Source: JBKEDS01 sp047975545 (GTDB lineage Bacteria > Bacteroidota > Bacteroidia > Flavobacteriales > Flavobacteriaceae). Taken from it: a stretch of 40,434 nt of DNA. The notes beneath the pieces were generated by a model, which was given only the letters and a program-made list of their open reading frames with translations, had not been told where the DNA came from and did not search any database. The position numbers and the translations under genes are program-made. Position 1 is the first letter of the stretch; each line of letters opens with the position of its first letter. Positions 7,901 through 15,509 of this stretch are shown here, piece after piece. The stretch spans positions 1 to 40,434 of the forward strand of contig JBKEDS010000056.1 of the NCBI GenBank assembly GCA_047975545.1. The letters run 5' to 3'.

Positions 7901-8677
7901 TTACTCAAACTCAATTTTGTTAAGTATCAAGCCCGATGCGGGAGCAATATACTCCAATTTCACAAAAACATCTTGTTTAAGGCTGTGCTTTATATCGTCC
8001 AAACTAAGTTTATGTTTGCCCAAATCGATTAACGTTCCCATGATTAACCTTATTTGATTGCGCATAAACCCTTTGCCCTTAACGCGTAATAAATATGATT
8101 TTTTCGGAAAAAAATTAGCGGTATAAATAGTGTTTTCAACGATTTCGCAAACTTCAATTTTCCGGTTGTAAATCCCTGTTTCGGAAGGTTTAAAACAGTA
8201 TGATTTAAAATAGTGGTTTCCCTCGAAAAGTTTAGCGCCCCGAATCATTAAATCCATATCCAAATCGTCTAAAAAAGTGGTCATTATGGGTGCGCAAAAC
8301 GGATGGCACTTTTGTCCGAACGTAAACAGATACAAATATTCCTTTATTTTGGAATGGTTTATAATATTGAATTCACCATCGACTTCCCGAATACTTAACG
8401 CCCTAATATCCTGAGGTAGATTATAGTTAAACATCTGCAAGAACGCCTCGGTATCGGACAATGGTTTGTCCAAAAACAATTCCATAGCGGCACATTCGGC
8501 CGACACCATGGCATCAGTCCTGCCAGAGCTTAGGGTTTTAAACGGTTTTCCCTCCAAAATATAATTAAGGGTTTTATCGACCATTAAATGCAGGGTTTTT
8601 ACATTGGGCTGTTTTTGCCAGCCATGAAACCGATAGCCGAGATATTGAAGGGTTATTACGTAAAAATATTTTTTCAT
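7901..8677 (-). CDS. TruA-like tRNA pseudouridine synthase (divergent paralogue)
   Basis: The 258-residue protein has the TruA fold signature: LQYLGYRFHGWQKQP at the N-terminus, the catalytic motif SGRTDA with Asp55, and the C-terminal GKGFMRNQIRLIMGTLIDLG that packs the active site. TruA converts U38-40 of tRNA anticodon stems to pseudouridine. In canonical TruA the motif continues RTDAGVHA, whereas this protein has RTDAMVSAECAA (residues 53-64), so the conserved Gly and His are replaced. The catalytic aspartate is kept, so activity is plausible with changed RNA preference. It may be a second TruA-type enzyme besides a canonical one elsewhere in the genome, so I leave the symbol blank. Confidence 0.82.
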   Translation of the reverse strand: MKKYFYVITLQYLGYRFHGWQKQPNVKTLHLMVDKTLNYILEGKPFKTLSSGRTDAMVSAECAAMELFLDKPLSDTEAFLQMFNYNLPQDIRALSIREVDGEFNIINHSKIKEYLYLFTFGQKCHPFCAPIMTTFLDDLDMDLMIRGAKLFEGNHYFKSYCFKPSETGIYNRKIEVCEIVENTIYTANFFPKKSYLLRVKGKGFMRNQIRLIMGTLIDLGKHKLSLDDIKHSLKQDVFVKLEYIAPASGLILNKIEFE

Positions 8678-8763
8678 TTATTACTCTATAATCAAGATTG
8701 TTCTATTTTCATCTTAACACCAAAAGTAGCGTGTAGAAGGAATTTATTTTTTATAATTTTAAT

Positions 8764-8788
8764 AGGTCTCGACTCCACTCGACCTGAC
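8764..8788. repeat. Degenerate dispersed repeat (TCGACTCC-type)
   Basis: The segment GTCTCGACTCCACTCGACCT is flanked by a GTC/GAC-like pair and resembles the short intergenic palindromes found elsewhere in this window. It lies in the truA-aspA spacer. The rest of this 260-base spacer holds only the aspA terminator. Confidence 0.35.
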
Positions 8789-8891
8789 AACATGTAACAT
8801 ATTAATAATAAACAGGTTAACACCCACATATTAATCAAACTTAGATTTAAAAGGCGAAAAATACAGCGTTTTACGAAAAGTAACAAAAAAT

Positions 8892-8915
8892 AAAGCGGGC
8901 ATTTACGCCCGCTTT
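8892..8915 (-). terminator. Rho-independent terminator of aspA
   Basis: Nine-base perfect arms AAAGCGGGC and GCCCGCTTT around a 6-base loop are followed on the minus strand by TATTTTTTG. It lies 22 bases after the aspA stop. Confidence 0.9.
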
Positions 8916-8936
8916 TCACTTAAATTATTTTCAGTT

Positions 8937-10346
8937 TTACTTTCCGAATTTTCTGGGTTTAATCATGTTTTCGGGCCGTAGTATATCGTTTAGTTTTTCT
9001 TCGTCCATCAAGCCTTCTTCCAAGACCAATTCGTAAACGCCTTTTCCTGTTTTTAGGGCTTTTGCGGCCAAATCGGTTGAAACTTCGTAACCAAGATAAG
9101 GGTTCAAGGCTGTAACCAACCCGATACTGTTAAGCACCATGGCCTTGCAGTTATCGGCATTGGCGGTAATACCCTTGATACATTTGTCGTTAAGGGTATT
9201 CATGCCGTTGTTGAGTATTTCAACATTTTCCAACAACGAATAGGCAATTACGGGCTCCATAACGTTAAGCTGTAACTGTCCGGCCTCGGAGCCTAAGGTA
9301 ACCGCCAAATCGTTTCCTATTACCCGAAATGCAATTTGGTTAACCACTTCGGGAATAACCGGGTTAACCTTACCGGGCATGATGGAGGAACCGGGCTGCA
9401 TGGGCGGTAAATTAATTTCGTTTAGCCCGGTTCTTGGCCCGGAGGACAAGAGGCGCAAATCGCTTGAAATTTTTGATAGTTTAATAGCCAATCGTTTTAT
9501 GGCGGACGAGTTCATGATAAAAACCCCTGTGTCGCTGGTGGCTTCTATCAAGTTTGATGCGGCCTTAATTTCAAGGTCGGTAATTTGGGCCAAGTGTTTT
9601 ACGCAGCGGGGCGTAAACTCGGGGTCGGCATTTATGCCCGTTCCTATTGCGGTAGCGCCCATGTTAACCTCCAACAATAGTTTTTTGTTTTGTTTAAGCC
9701 GGTTTATTTCTTCGGAAAGGTTAACGGCAAAGGCCTCAAACTCCTGCCCCAAGGTCATGGGTACGGCGTCCTGCAACTGGGTACGTCCCATTTTTATAAC
9801 TTCGGAAAATTCTTTTCCTTTTTTCCTGAAACTTTTAATTAAATCCTTTAACGATTCTTCCAACACCGTAATACTTCTGTACAGGCCTATACGCAAGGCC
9901 GTTGGATAGGCATCGTTGGTGGATTGCGATAAATTAACGTGGTTATTGGGGTGGCAAAATTTGTATTCGCCCTTTTTATGCCCCAAAAGCTCTAAAGCTA
10001 CATTGGCAATAACTTCGTTGGCGTTCATGTTGGTTGATGTTCCGGCACCGCCTTGCATCATATCCACCACAAACTGGTTGTTATATTTTCCCGTTTTAAC
10101 TTGCTTACAGGCTTCTACAATGGCATTGGCTATTTTGGGTTCCAATATACCCAAGTCCTTATTGGTTAAGGCCGCCGCTTCCTTTACTTGGGCAAAGGCA
10201 TAAATTAATTCGGGAAAATGGTACAGATACGACCTACTAATTTTGAAATTTTCGGTAGCGCGAAGCGTTTGCACACCGTAATACGCATTGGCGGGAACTG
10301 CTTTGTCGCCAATTAAATCGTGTTCTATTCTTGTTTTATTTGACAT
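8937..10346 (-). CDS. aspA: Aspartate ammonia-lyase (aspartase)
   Basis: Aspartase deaminates L-aspartate reversibly to fumarate and ammonia. The 469-residue protein belongs to the fumarase/aspartase superfamily. On this numbering GTSTNMNANE is at 102-111, SQSTNDAYPT at 140-149, and the signature loop GSSIMPGKVNP with the catalytic serine at 319-329. Aspartase rather than fumarase is indicated by PEVVNQIAFRVIGND and by GQLQLNVMEPVIAYSLLEN. I choose ATG 10346 (MSNKTRIEHDLIGDK) because a longer start at 10388 would lie upstream of the predicted promoter. The gene is monocistronic, with its own promoter and a strong terminator. Confidence 0.93.
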   Translation of the reverse strand: MSNKTRIEHDLIGDKAVPANAYYGVQTLRATENFKISRSYLYHFPELIYAFAQVKEAAALTNKDLGILEPKIANAIVEACKQVKTGKYNNQFVVDMMQGGAGTSTNMNANEVIANVALELLGHKKGEYKFCHPNNHVNLSQSTNDAYPTALRIGLYRSITVLEESLKDLIKSFRKKGKEFSEVIKMGRTQLQDAVPMTLGQEFEAFAVNLSEEINRLKQNKKLLLEVNMGATAIGTGINADPEFTPRCVKHLAQITDLEIKAASNLIEATSDTGVFIMNSSAIKRLAIKLSKISSDLRLLSSGPRTGLNEINLPPMQPGSSIMPGKVNPVIPEVVNQIAFRVIGNDLAVTLGSEAGQLQLNVMEPVIAYSLLENVEILNNGMNTLNDKCIKGITANADNCKAMVLNSIGLVTALNPYLGYEVSTDLAAKALKTGKGVYELVLEEGLMDEEKLNDILRPENMIKPRKFGK

Positions 10347-10375
10347 GATTATTTTGTGTTGAATTTTTAAATTCT

Positions 10376-10409
10376 CAAAATTAGGCATTATTTTTTTTAT
10401 ATTTCACAA
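10376..10409 (-). promoter_or_regulatory. Predicted promoter of aspA
   Basis: On the minus strand TTG (10409-10407), a 23-base spacer and TAATTTTG (10383-10376) match the Bacteroidota consensus. The start would fall near 10370, about 25 bases before the ATG. Confidence 0.55.
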
Positions 10410-10468
10410 TAAAACACGAAAAAATAAAGTGGATTTTAAAAAAGAGAGCCCCCCCTTCTCGCAATGAA

Positions 10469-10662
10469 CGTCATTGCGAACGAAGTGAAGCAATCTTTAT
10501 AATATGTTACGGACTGCTTCGTACCTTGCAGTAACGTTACGAGAGGGTACAACCGAAGTAATCTGTTTATTGATTAACGATTTTTGAAAAATATCGCTTC
10601 GTCGTCGCACCTCCTTCTGGTGATGAACGTTCATTGCGACGACAACGGAGGAAACAATCCCC
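10469..10662. repeat. Degenerate dispersed palindromic repeats (CGTCATTGCGA family)
   Basis: A first copy begins CGTCATTGCGAACGAAGTGA at 10469, runs through GAAGCAATCT, and has a matching far arm with GGACTGCTTCGT near 10515. A second, more diverged piece with CATTGCGACGACAACGG lies at 10632-10662. Better preserved copies stand at 37190-37342. Nothing else is seen in the 337-base spacer between hisIE and aspA apart from the aspA promoter. The perfect palindrome ATGAACGTTCAT at 10623-10634 follows the end of the his operon and could help end transcription. Confidence 0.6.
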
Positions 10663-10683
10663 ATACTCCATAATACAATTAAC

Positions 10684-11316
10684 CTATTTATGTCTTCCCT
10701 TCAACTCTTCTTCAATATCTTTTAAGGTGAAGCCTTTGGCCTGGAGCAGCATTAAATAATGGAACAACAAATCGGATGCCTCGTAAACAAACAAATCGTC
10801 GTTGTTGTCCATGGCCTCGATAACGGTTTCCACGGCCTCCTCGCCTACTTTTTGGGCTACTTTGTTTATGCCTTTGGCAAACAAACTGGCCACATACGAT
10901 TTTGAAGTTTCCTTATTGGCTACACGTTCGGCAATAACGGTTTCCAAGGTTGAAAAAAAGCCGTACGAGGCCTTGTTTTCCTCGCCCCAACAGTTATCGG
11001 TGCCTTTGTGGCAGGTTGGGCCGGCGGGATTTACTTGTATTAACAAAGTATCGCTGTCGCAGTCGTTTTTTATGCTTACCAAATTTAAAACATTACCGCT
11101 TTCCTCGCCTTTTGTCCATAAGCGTTTTTTGCTTCGGCTGTAAAATGTTACCAATTTGGTTTTAAGGGTTTTGACGTAGGCTTCCTCGTTCATATAGCCC
11201 AACATTAAAACCGTTTTGGTGGTAGCATCTTGGATAATGGCGGGGATTAATGTCCCTTCCAACTTTTCCCAAGGGGGAGGGATAAGACTGTTGTTTTCAT
11301 TATTATTTTTTTCCAT
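10684..11316 (-). CDS. hisIE: Bifunctional phosphoribosyl-AMP cyclohydrolase / phosphoribosyl-ATP pyrophosphatase
   Basis: This fused enzyme performs histidine steps 2 and 3: it hydrolyses PR-ATP to PR-AMP (HisE part) and opens the adenine ring (HisI part). The 210-residue protein shows the HisI domain in about residues 20-115, with metal-site residues in ITLQ-like NDCDSDT and the CHKGTDNCW segment, and the HisE MazG-like helix bundle in about 118-210 with KVGEEAVETVIEA. Its first 21 residues are unusual: the run SLIPPPWEKLEG is encoded by a dispersed repeat (11252-11283), after which normal HisI sequence (TLIPAIIQDATTKTVLMLGY) begins. It is the last gene of the his operon. Confidence 0.95.
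   Translation of the reverse strand: MEKNNNENNSLIPPPWEKLEGTLIPAIIQDATTKTVLMLGYMNEEAYVKTLKTKLVTFYSRSKKRLWTKGEESGNVLNLVSIKNDCDSDTLLIQVNPAGPTCHKGTDNCWGEENKASYGFFSTLETVIAERVANKETSKSYVASLFAKGINKVAQKVGEEAVETVIEAMDNNDDLFVYEASDLLFHYLMLLQAKGFTLKDIEEELKGRHK
11252..11283. repeat. Dispersed CCCTT/GGG-type repeat inside the start of hisIE
   Basis: On the coding strand the stretch reads CCTCCCCCTTGGGAAAAG followed by TTGGAAGGGA. A closely similar stretch encodes the start of hisH (13902-13933), and a related unit lies at 13990-14009. Here it encodes PPPWEKLEG. Confidence 0.6.
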
Positions 11317-11359
11317 TTTTTTTATTTTTCCGTTAGTTTCGATGTTTTGTATGCGTGTT

Positions 11360-11375
11360 TCCCTCCGGTGTTAGG
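11360..11375. repeat. Short palindrome overlapping the hisF stop
   Basis: TCCCT and AGGGA arms surround CCGGTGTT. The TAG-side arm overlaps the hisF stop codon (11373-11371), so the element supplies the stop and the last residue codons of HisF. Confidence 0.45.
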
Positions 11376-12129
11376 GACTTCTTACCTCAATATTATTATT
11401 TTTTAATTCTTGTTTTAATTCGGGAATTGGTATTTCGCCAAAATGAAACACACTGGCGGCCAAGGCGGCATCGGCTTTTCCTTCCTTAAAGGTATCGATA
11501 AAATGTTGCACCGTTCCCGCACCGCCCGAAGCAATAATCGGGATATTTACCAAGGTTGACAGTTGTGCCAAGGCCGCGTTTGCAAATCCGTTTTTAGTGC
11601 CATCGTGGTCCATGGAAGTGAATAGAATTTCGCCCGCACCACGTTGTTCGACTTCCTTGGCCCACTGGAACAAATCAATTTCGGTTGGAATACTGCCACC
11701 TGCCAGATGGACTTTCCAGTGGCCATTAATTTGCTTGGCATCTATGGCCACAACGACGCACTGGCTACCAAACTTATCGGCCAGTTCGTTAATGAGTTCG
11801 GGGCGCTTTACTGCCGACGAGTTTACCGAAACCTTATCGGCACCGCATTTTAACAAGGCGTCGACATGCTCGACCGACGAAATGCCTCCACCAACGGTAA
11901 ACGGAATATTTACCTGCTCGGCAACGTGCAGCACCATATCCAAGGTGGTAGCCCTATTTTCTAAAGTGGCCGAAATATCCAAAAATACCAGTTCGTCGGC
12001 CCCGACGTTGGCGTATTGCTTTGCCAGCTCCACGGGGTCGCCCGCATCGCGCAAATCGACAAAATTAACGCCTTTTACGGTACGTCCGTTTTTAATATCT
12101 AAACAAGGGATGATACGTTTTGTTAGCAT
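11371..12129 (-). CDS. hisF: Imidazole glycerol phosphate synthase, cyclase subunit HisF
   Basis: HisF uses ammonia channelled from HisH to convert PRFAR to imidazole glycerol phosphate and AICAR. The 252-residue TIM barrel has the catalytic aspartates in the usual places: D11 in IIPCLDIKNGR and D130-region in VVVAIDAKQING. The phosphate loops GGGISS and ASGGAG are also visible. HisF and HisA share the half-barrel repeat. The C-terminus ends EVRSP, where SP and the stop come from a short repeat. The 117-base space before the gene is filled by a 7-bp-periodic sequence. The partner HisH is two genes upstream. Confidence 0.96.
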   Translation of the reverse strand: MLTKRIIPCLDIKNGRTVKGVNFVDLRDAGDPVELAKQYANVGADELVFLDISATLENRATTLDMVLHVAEQVNIPFTVGGGISSVEHVDALLKCGADKVSVNSSAVKRPELINELADKFGSQCVVVAIDAKQINGHWKVHLAGGSIPTEIDLFQWAKEVEQRGAGEILFTSMDHDGTKNGFANAALAQLSTLVNIPIIASGGAGTVQHFIDTFKEGKADAALAASVFHFGEIPIPELKQELKNNNIEVRSP

Positions 12130-12130
12130 G

Positions 12131-12240
12131 AGGTAAAGTTAAATATTAAAGGTGAAATATTAGAGGTTAGAGGTTTAAAGGTAGAAGTAAGAAAGTAAGA
12201 TGAAACATTTTCACTTCTAATATTGTACTTTTTACTTTTA
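12131..12240. repeat. AT-rich spacer with imperfect 7-bp periodicity (hisA-hisF)
   Basis: Directly before the hisF start the sequence falls into imperfect 7-base units such as GAGGTAA, AGTTAAA, TATTAAA, TATTAGA, GGTTAGA and AGTAAGA. The same kind of sequence precedes hisA (12983-13110). Confidence 0.5.
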
Positions 12241-12246
12241 ACATCG

Positions 12247-12981
12247 TTAAACATAGTTTTCTAACTGTTTTAGGGTTATTCGATTTTCGTAAATGGCTTT
12301 GCCAATAATTACGCCTTCGCAGCCCATTGCCTCTAAAACGGGCAGTTCGTCTATGGTTGAAAGGCCTCCGGATGCAATAAGTTTTATCGTTTGGTTTTTA
12401 GATGGATTGGCACACTCGGCAATAATTTGTTTGTATAAATTTACCGAAGGACCTTGCAGCATACCGTCCTTGGCTATATCGGTGCAAATTACATATTGAA
12501 TACCTTTTTCCTGATAGGCTTTTATAAACGGAATAACCGCTTCGTTGCTTTCTTCCTGCCAACCGCTAACGGCTATTTTTCCGTTATTACAATCGGCTCC
12601 CAGAATAATTTTTTCGACCCCGTATTTTGCTATCCAACTTTCAAAAATATCGGGGTTTTTTACGGCAATGCTGCCTCCCGTTATCTGTTCGGCTCCGGAA
12701 TCGAAGGCAATATGCAAATCGTCGTTCGATTTTAATCCGCCACCAAAATCGACCTTCAAACTTGTTTTCGAGGTTATTTGCTCCAAAACCTTATAATTTA
12801 CAATGTGCTGGGCTTTGGCGCCATCTAAATCGACCAAATGTAAATATTGAATGCCCGCATCTTGGAACATTTTGGCTACTTCCAAGGGGTTTTCGTTATA
12901 TATTTTTTTGGTATCGTAATTGCCTTTGGTTAAGCGCACGCATTTTCCGTCTATGAGGTCTATGGCTGGGATTATTCGCAT
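12247..12981 (-). CDS. hisA: ProFAR isomerase HisA
   Basis: HisA isomerises ProFAR to PRFAR by an Amadori rearrangement, histidine step 4, in the cytoplasm. The 244-residue barrel has the catalytic Asp8 in IPAIDLIDGKCVRL and the second catalytic Asp in CTDIAKDGMLQGP, the phosphate-binding loops DFGGGL and ASGGLS, and the C-terminal GVIIGKAIYENR. Length and start are normal. It follows hisH after a 332-base gap made largely of repeat-like sequence. The coding sequence itself is not affected by the repeats. Confidence 0.96.
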   Translation of the reverse strand: MRIIPAIDLIDGKCVRLTKGNYDTKKIYNENPLEVAKMFQDAGIQYLHLVDLDGAKAQHIVNYKVLEQITSKTSLKVDFGGGLKSNDDLHIAFDSGAEQITGGSIAVKNPDIFESWIAKYGVEKIILGADCNNGKIAVSGWQEESNEAVIPFIKAYQEKGIQYVICTDIAKDGMLQGPSVNLYKQIIAECANPSKNQTIKLIASGGLSTIDELPVLEAMGCEGVIIGKAIYENRITLKQLENYV

Positions 12982-12982
12982 G

Positions 12983-13110
12983 AGGTAATGGTAAATATTA
13001 GATGTTAGATATTAGATGTTTGATATTAGATGTTTGAGGTTAAATATTAAAAGTAAAAGTTTGAAATACAATATTAAGTGTTTGAAATTAGAAATTGAAG
13101 CTTTACTTTT
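12983..13110. repeat. AT-rich spacer with imperfect 7-bp periodicity (hisH-hisA)
   Basis: Directly before the hisA start, units such as TTAGATG, TTAGATA, TTAGATG, TTTGATA, TTAGATG, TTTGAGG and TTAAATA follow each other at 7-base steps and become more degenerate rightward. The rest of the 332-base spacer (13111-13313) holds a small hairpin with CCCTCA/TGAGGG arms near 13253-13266 and no ORF I can support. Confidence 0.6.
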
Positions 13111-13313
13111 TTTGATTTTTCACACGAATAAATTTAAGTTAAACATTTGATTTAAGTTTTTTAAACAACATAGCAAAAAAGCCGAAAAGCTTACTGTCCG
13201 TTGTTTTTATTCATGGCCTTTTGTGGAGGCCTTTATCTTGGCTTTGCTAAATCCCTCAATGAGGGTTTCATCTTATTTTTTTTATTTCTAACTTTTACTT
13301 TTAATATTTAACC

Positions 13314-13958
13314 TCAAACATCTAACTTCAAGAAATTCTTCAACAATTGCTCGCCTGCCAAGCTGCTTTTTTCGGGGTGGAACTGCACACCATAAAAATT
13401 ATTGTGCTGCAATGCCGAGGCGTAGTTTATACCGTAATCGGTGGTGGCAATGGTTTCCGGGCAATGCTGGGCGTAATAGCTGTGCACGAGGTACATGTAT
13501 TCGTTTTCTTTTATGTTTTTAAATAAACCGGATTTTAAATCCTTGATAACGTTCCAGCCCATTTGCGGTACTTTTACGCTATTGTTAAAACGTTTTACCT
13601 GGGTTTTAAAAACGCCCAAGCCTTTGGTATTGCCTTCTTCGGTATATTCGCAAAGCAACTGCATGCCCAAACAAATACCCAAAACGGGTTGTTTTAACTG
13701 CGGAATTAGCTTGTCCAAACCCGTTTCGGTTAGTTTTTTCATAGCGCTACTGGCCTCGCCCACACCGGGGAAAATAATTTTATCGGCCTCCAAAATGGTT
13801 TTTGGATTGTTGGTTAAAACCGCATTTACGCCCAAACGGTTAAAGGCAAACTGGATACTTTTAATGTTTCCCGCCCCGTAATCGATTATGACGACTGATG
13901 ATTCCCCTTCTAACTTCCCCGAAGGGAAAGGACGCTTACTCTTATGTAATTCGCTCAC
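13314..13958 (-). CDS. hisH: Imidazole glycerol phosphate synthase, glutaminase subunit HisH
   Basis: HisH is the class I glutamine amidotransferase that feeds ammonia to HisF. The triad is visible: Cys96 in GICLGMQ, His194 and Glu196 in FHPEKS. The core starts at VVIIDYGAGN (residue 22). Typical HisH proteins begin almost at this point, so residues 1-21 (MSELHKSKRPFPSGKLEGESS) are an extension. Eight of them (PSGKLEGE) are encoded by a dispersed repeat that also occurs in hisIE. No start codon exists nearer the core, so translation must include the extension. At 214 residues it is longer than usual by that amount. Confidence 0.94.
   Translation of the reverse strand: MSELHKSKRPFPSGKLEGESSVVIIDYGAGNIKSIQFAFNRLGVNAVLTNNPKTILEADKIIFPGVGEASSAMKKLTETGLDKLIPQLKQPVLGICLGMQLLCEYTEEGNTKGLGVFKTQVKRFNNSVKVPQMGWNVIKDLKSGLFKNIKENEYMYLVHSYYAQHCPETIATTDYGINYASALQHNNFYGVQFHPEKSSLAGEQLLKNFLKLDV
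13902..13933. repeat. Dispersed CCCTT/GGG-type repeat inside the start of hisH
   Basis: On the coding strand it reads CCTTTCCCTTCGGGGAAG followed by TTAGAAGGGGA, nearly the same pattern as the hisIE insertion at 11252-11283. It encodes PFPSGKLEG. Confidence 0.6.
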
Positions 13959-13989
13959 AATTAATATTTTATTAGCTTTCGTTTTTAAT

Positions 13990-14009
13990 CCCCTCTGGGG
14001 GTTAGGGGG
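13990..14009. repeat. Dispersed CCCC/GGGG repeat between hisB and hisH
   Basis: The plus strand reads CCCCTCTGGGGGTTAGGGGG. It is related to the repeats inside hisH and hisIE but in the opposite orientation, and it sits 5 bases from the hisB stop codon. Confidence 0.6.
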
Positions 14010-14014
14010 ATGAC

Positions 14015-15151
14015 TTACAGCACCCCTTTTGTCGATGGTAAAACCATATTGTTCGGGTCCCGCTTTACCGCCATTTTCATGGCTTTTGCAAAGGCCTTAA
14101 AAATACCTTCTATTTTATGGTGTTCGTTTACGCCTTCGGCCTTTATGTTTAGGTTGCATTTGGCACCATCGGTAAACGATTTAAACAAATGGTAAAACAT
14201 TTCGGTTGGCATATCGCCTATTTTTTCACGTTTAAAATCGGCATCCCACTCCAACCAATTGCGGCCGCCAAAATCTATGGCAACCTGTGCTAAACAGTCG
14301 TCCATAGGCAAGCAAAAGCCATAGCGCTCGATGCCCAACTTATTGCCCAATGCCTTGCTGAACACTTCGCCAAGCGCAATCATGGTATCCTCAATGGTGT
14401 GGTGTTCGTCTACCTCCAAATCGCCGTTAACCTTAATGGTTAAATCCATTGCCCCGTGCCGACCGATTTGGTCCAGCATATGGTCAAAAAAGGCCAAGCC
14501 CGTTGCAATATCGTTTTTGCCCGAACCGTCCAAGTTCAACTTAATGTAAATTTGGGTTTCGTTGGTATTTCGGGTTATTTCGGCTACCCGGTTTTTTAGT
14601 TTTAAAAACTCGTAAATAGCCTTCCAATCGGTTGTGGTTAGGGCAATAGCCTTGTAAATATCGTCTTTTGAGCTTTCAATTTCATTAGCGCCCAAATTGG
14701 GGTCTTCGGACAAATAAATGCCTTTTGCCCCAAGGTTTTTGGCCAGTTCCATATCGGTTATCCTATCGCCCAGCACAAACGAGTTTTCCAAATCGTATGC
14801 CTTGGAAAAGTACTTAGTTAACAATCCTGTTTTTGGTTTTCGGGTTGGGGCATTTTCGTGCGGGAAGGTTTTATCGATGCAAACTTCGGAAAACACAACA
14901 CCTTCTTTTTCAAAAGCCTTGATAATTTTATTATGCGCCGGCCAAAAAGTATCTTCGGGAAACGATGCCGTACCCAAACCGTCTTGATTGGTAACCATAA
15001 CCAACTCAAAATCCAATTCTTGGGCAATTTTTGCCATATATTGGAATACTTTGGGGTAAAATTCCAATTTTTCAAGACTATCCAACTGATAATCGATAGG
15101 CGGCTCTAAAACCAATGTGCCGTCGCGGTCTATAAAGAGTACTTTTTTCAT
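14015..15151 (-). CDS. hisB: Bifunctional histidinol-phosphatase / imidazoleglycerol-phosphate dehydratase HisB
   Basis: This fused enzyme performs two histidine steps. The N-terminal HAD phosphatase (about residues 1-165) has the nucleophile motif FIDRDGTL with D8 and D10, and VLGDRITDMELA for metal binding. The C-terminal IGPD domain (about 190-378) has FFDHMLDQIGRHG, EHHTIED and EHHKIEGIFKAF, whose histidines and glutamates bind manganese. The 378-residue length is normal for the fusion. The start is ATG 15151. It is separated from hisC by a GIY-YIG gene and palindromes, an interruption of the usual hisC-hisB order. Confidence 0.97.
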   Translation of the reverse strand: MKKVLFIDRDGTLVLEPPIDYQLDSLEKLEFYPKVFQYMAKIAQELDFELVMVTNQDGLGTASFPEDTFWPAHNKIIKAFEKEGVVFSEVCIDKTFPHENAPTRKPKTGLLTKYFSKAYDLENSFVLGDRITDMELAKNLGAKGIYLSEDPNLGANEIESSKDDIYKAIALTTTDWKAIYEFLKLKNRVAEITRNTNETQIYIKLNLDGSGKNDIATGLAFFDHMLDQIGRHGAMDLTIKVNGDLEVDEHHTIEDTMIALGEVFSKALGNKLGIERYGFCLPMDDCLAQVAIDFGGRNWLEWDADFKREKIGDMPTEMFYHLFKSFTDGAKCNLNIKAEGVNEHHKIEGIFKAFAKAMKMAVKRDPNNMVLPSTKGVL

Positions 15152-15166
15152 ATAACTGCGTTATAT

Positions 15167-15187
15167 GTCCTGAACTTGTTTCAGGAC
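15167..15187. repeat. REP-like palindrome, left flank of the GIY-YIG gene
   Basis: Perfect 8-base arms GTCCTGAA and TTCAGGAC surround a CTTGT loop. It lies 16 bases before the hisB start and 4 bases after the GIY-YIG stop. The right-flank copy at 15510-15528 is in inverted orientation. Confidence 0.9.
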
Positions 15188-15190
15188 AAG

Positions 15191-15481
15191 TTAATTTATT
15201 TCTAAAGTTTCTAACTTAGGATTAAACTTCTTTATTAAATTCCATTTCCATGTTTTGTGCCAATTTTTTAACTGTCTTTCTTTTAATTTGGCCTTTTTTT
15301 TGTCATCGAATTCTTCAAAATATATTAAATCAAAAACATTGTATTTTTTTGTGAATAATGCCCCTGTTTTATTTTTATGCTGATTAATCCTTCTTTTTAA
15401 ATTATTAGTGTAGCCAATATAAAGCACCGTTCTGTTTTTATTGGTTAAAATATAACAGTAATATGTTGCCTCGATGCTCAC
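15191..15481 (-). CDS. Stand-alone GIY-YIG domain nuclease
   Basis: The 96-residue protein is a single GIY-YIG domain of the UvrC/homing-endonuclease superfamily. The family signature is YYCYILTNKN (residues 7-16), then LYIGYTNNLKRRINQHK (20-36), and a conserved glutamate in LKERQLKNW (67-75). Such proteins cut DNA, but the role of the stand-alone bacterial form is unknown; some are mislabelled UvrC subunits. The start is GTG at 15481; no ATG lies at the expected position, and the first residues (SIEAT) are not typical. It sits inside the his operon between hisC and hisB, bracketed by inverted copies of a short palindrome. This suggests it arrived with, or acts on, that element. Confidence 0.92.
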   Translation of the reverse strand: MSIEATYYCYILTNKNRTVLYIGYTNNLKRRINQHKNKTGALFTKKYNVFDLIYFEEFDDKKKAKLKERQLKNWHKTWKWNLIKKFNPKLETLEIN

Positions 15482-15509
15482 TAATCCTTAAAAATTTAAT
15501 TTTAAAAGT

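Noticed and set aside
8692..8919. Minus-strand open frame of 75 codons between truA and aspA
   Set aside because: It covers the aspA terminator and a dispersed repeat and has no recognisable protein features, so it is not a gene.
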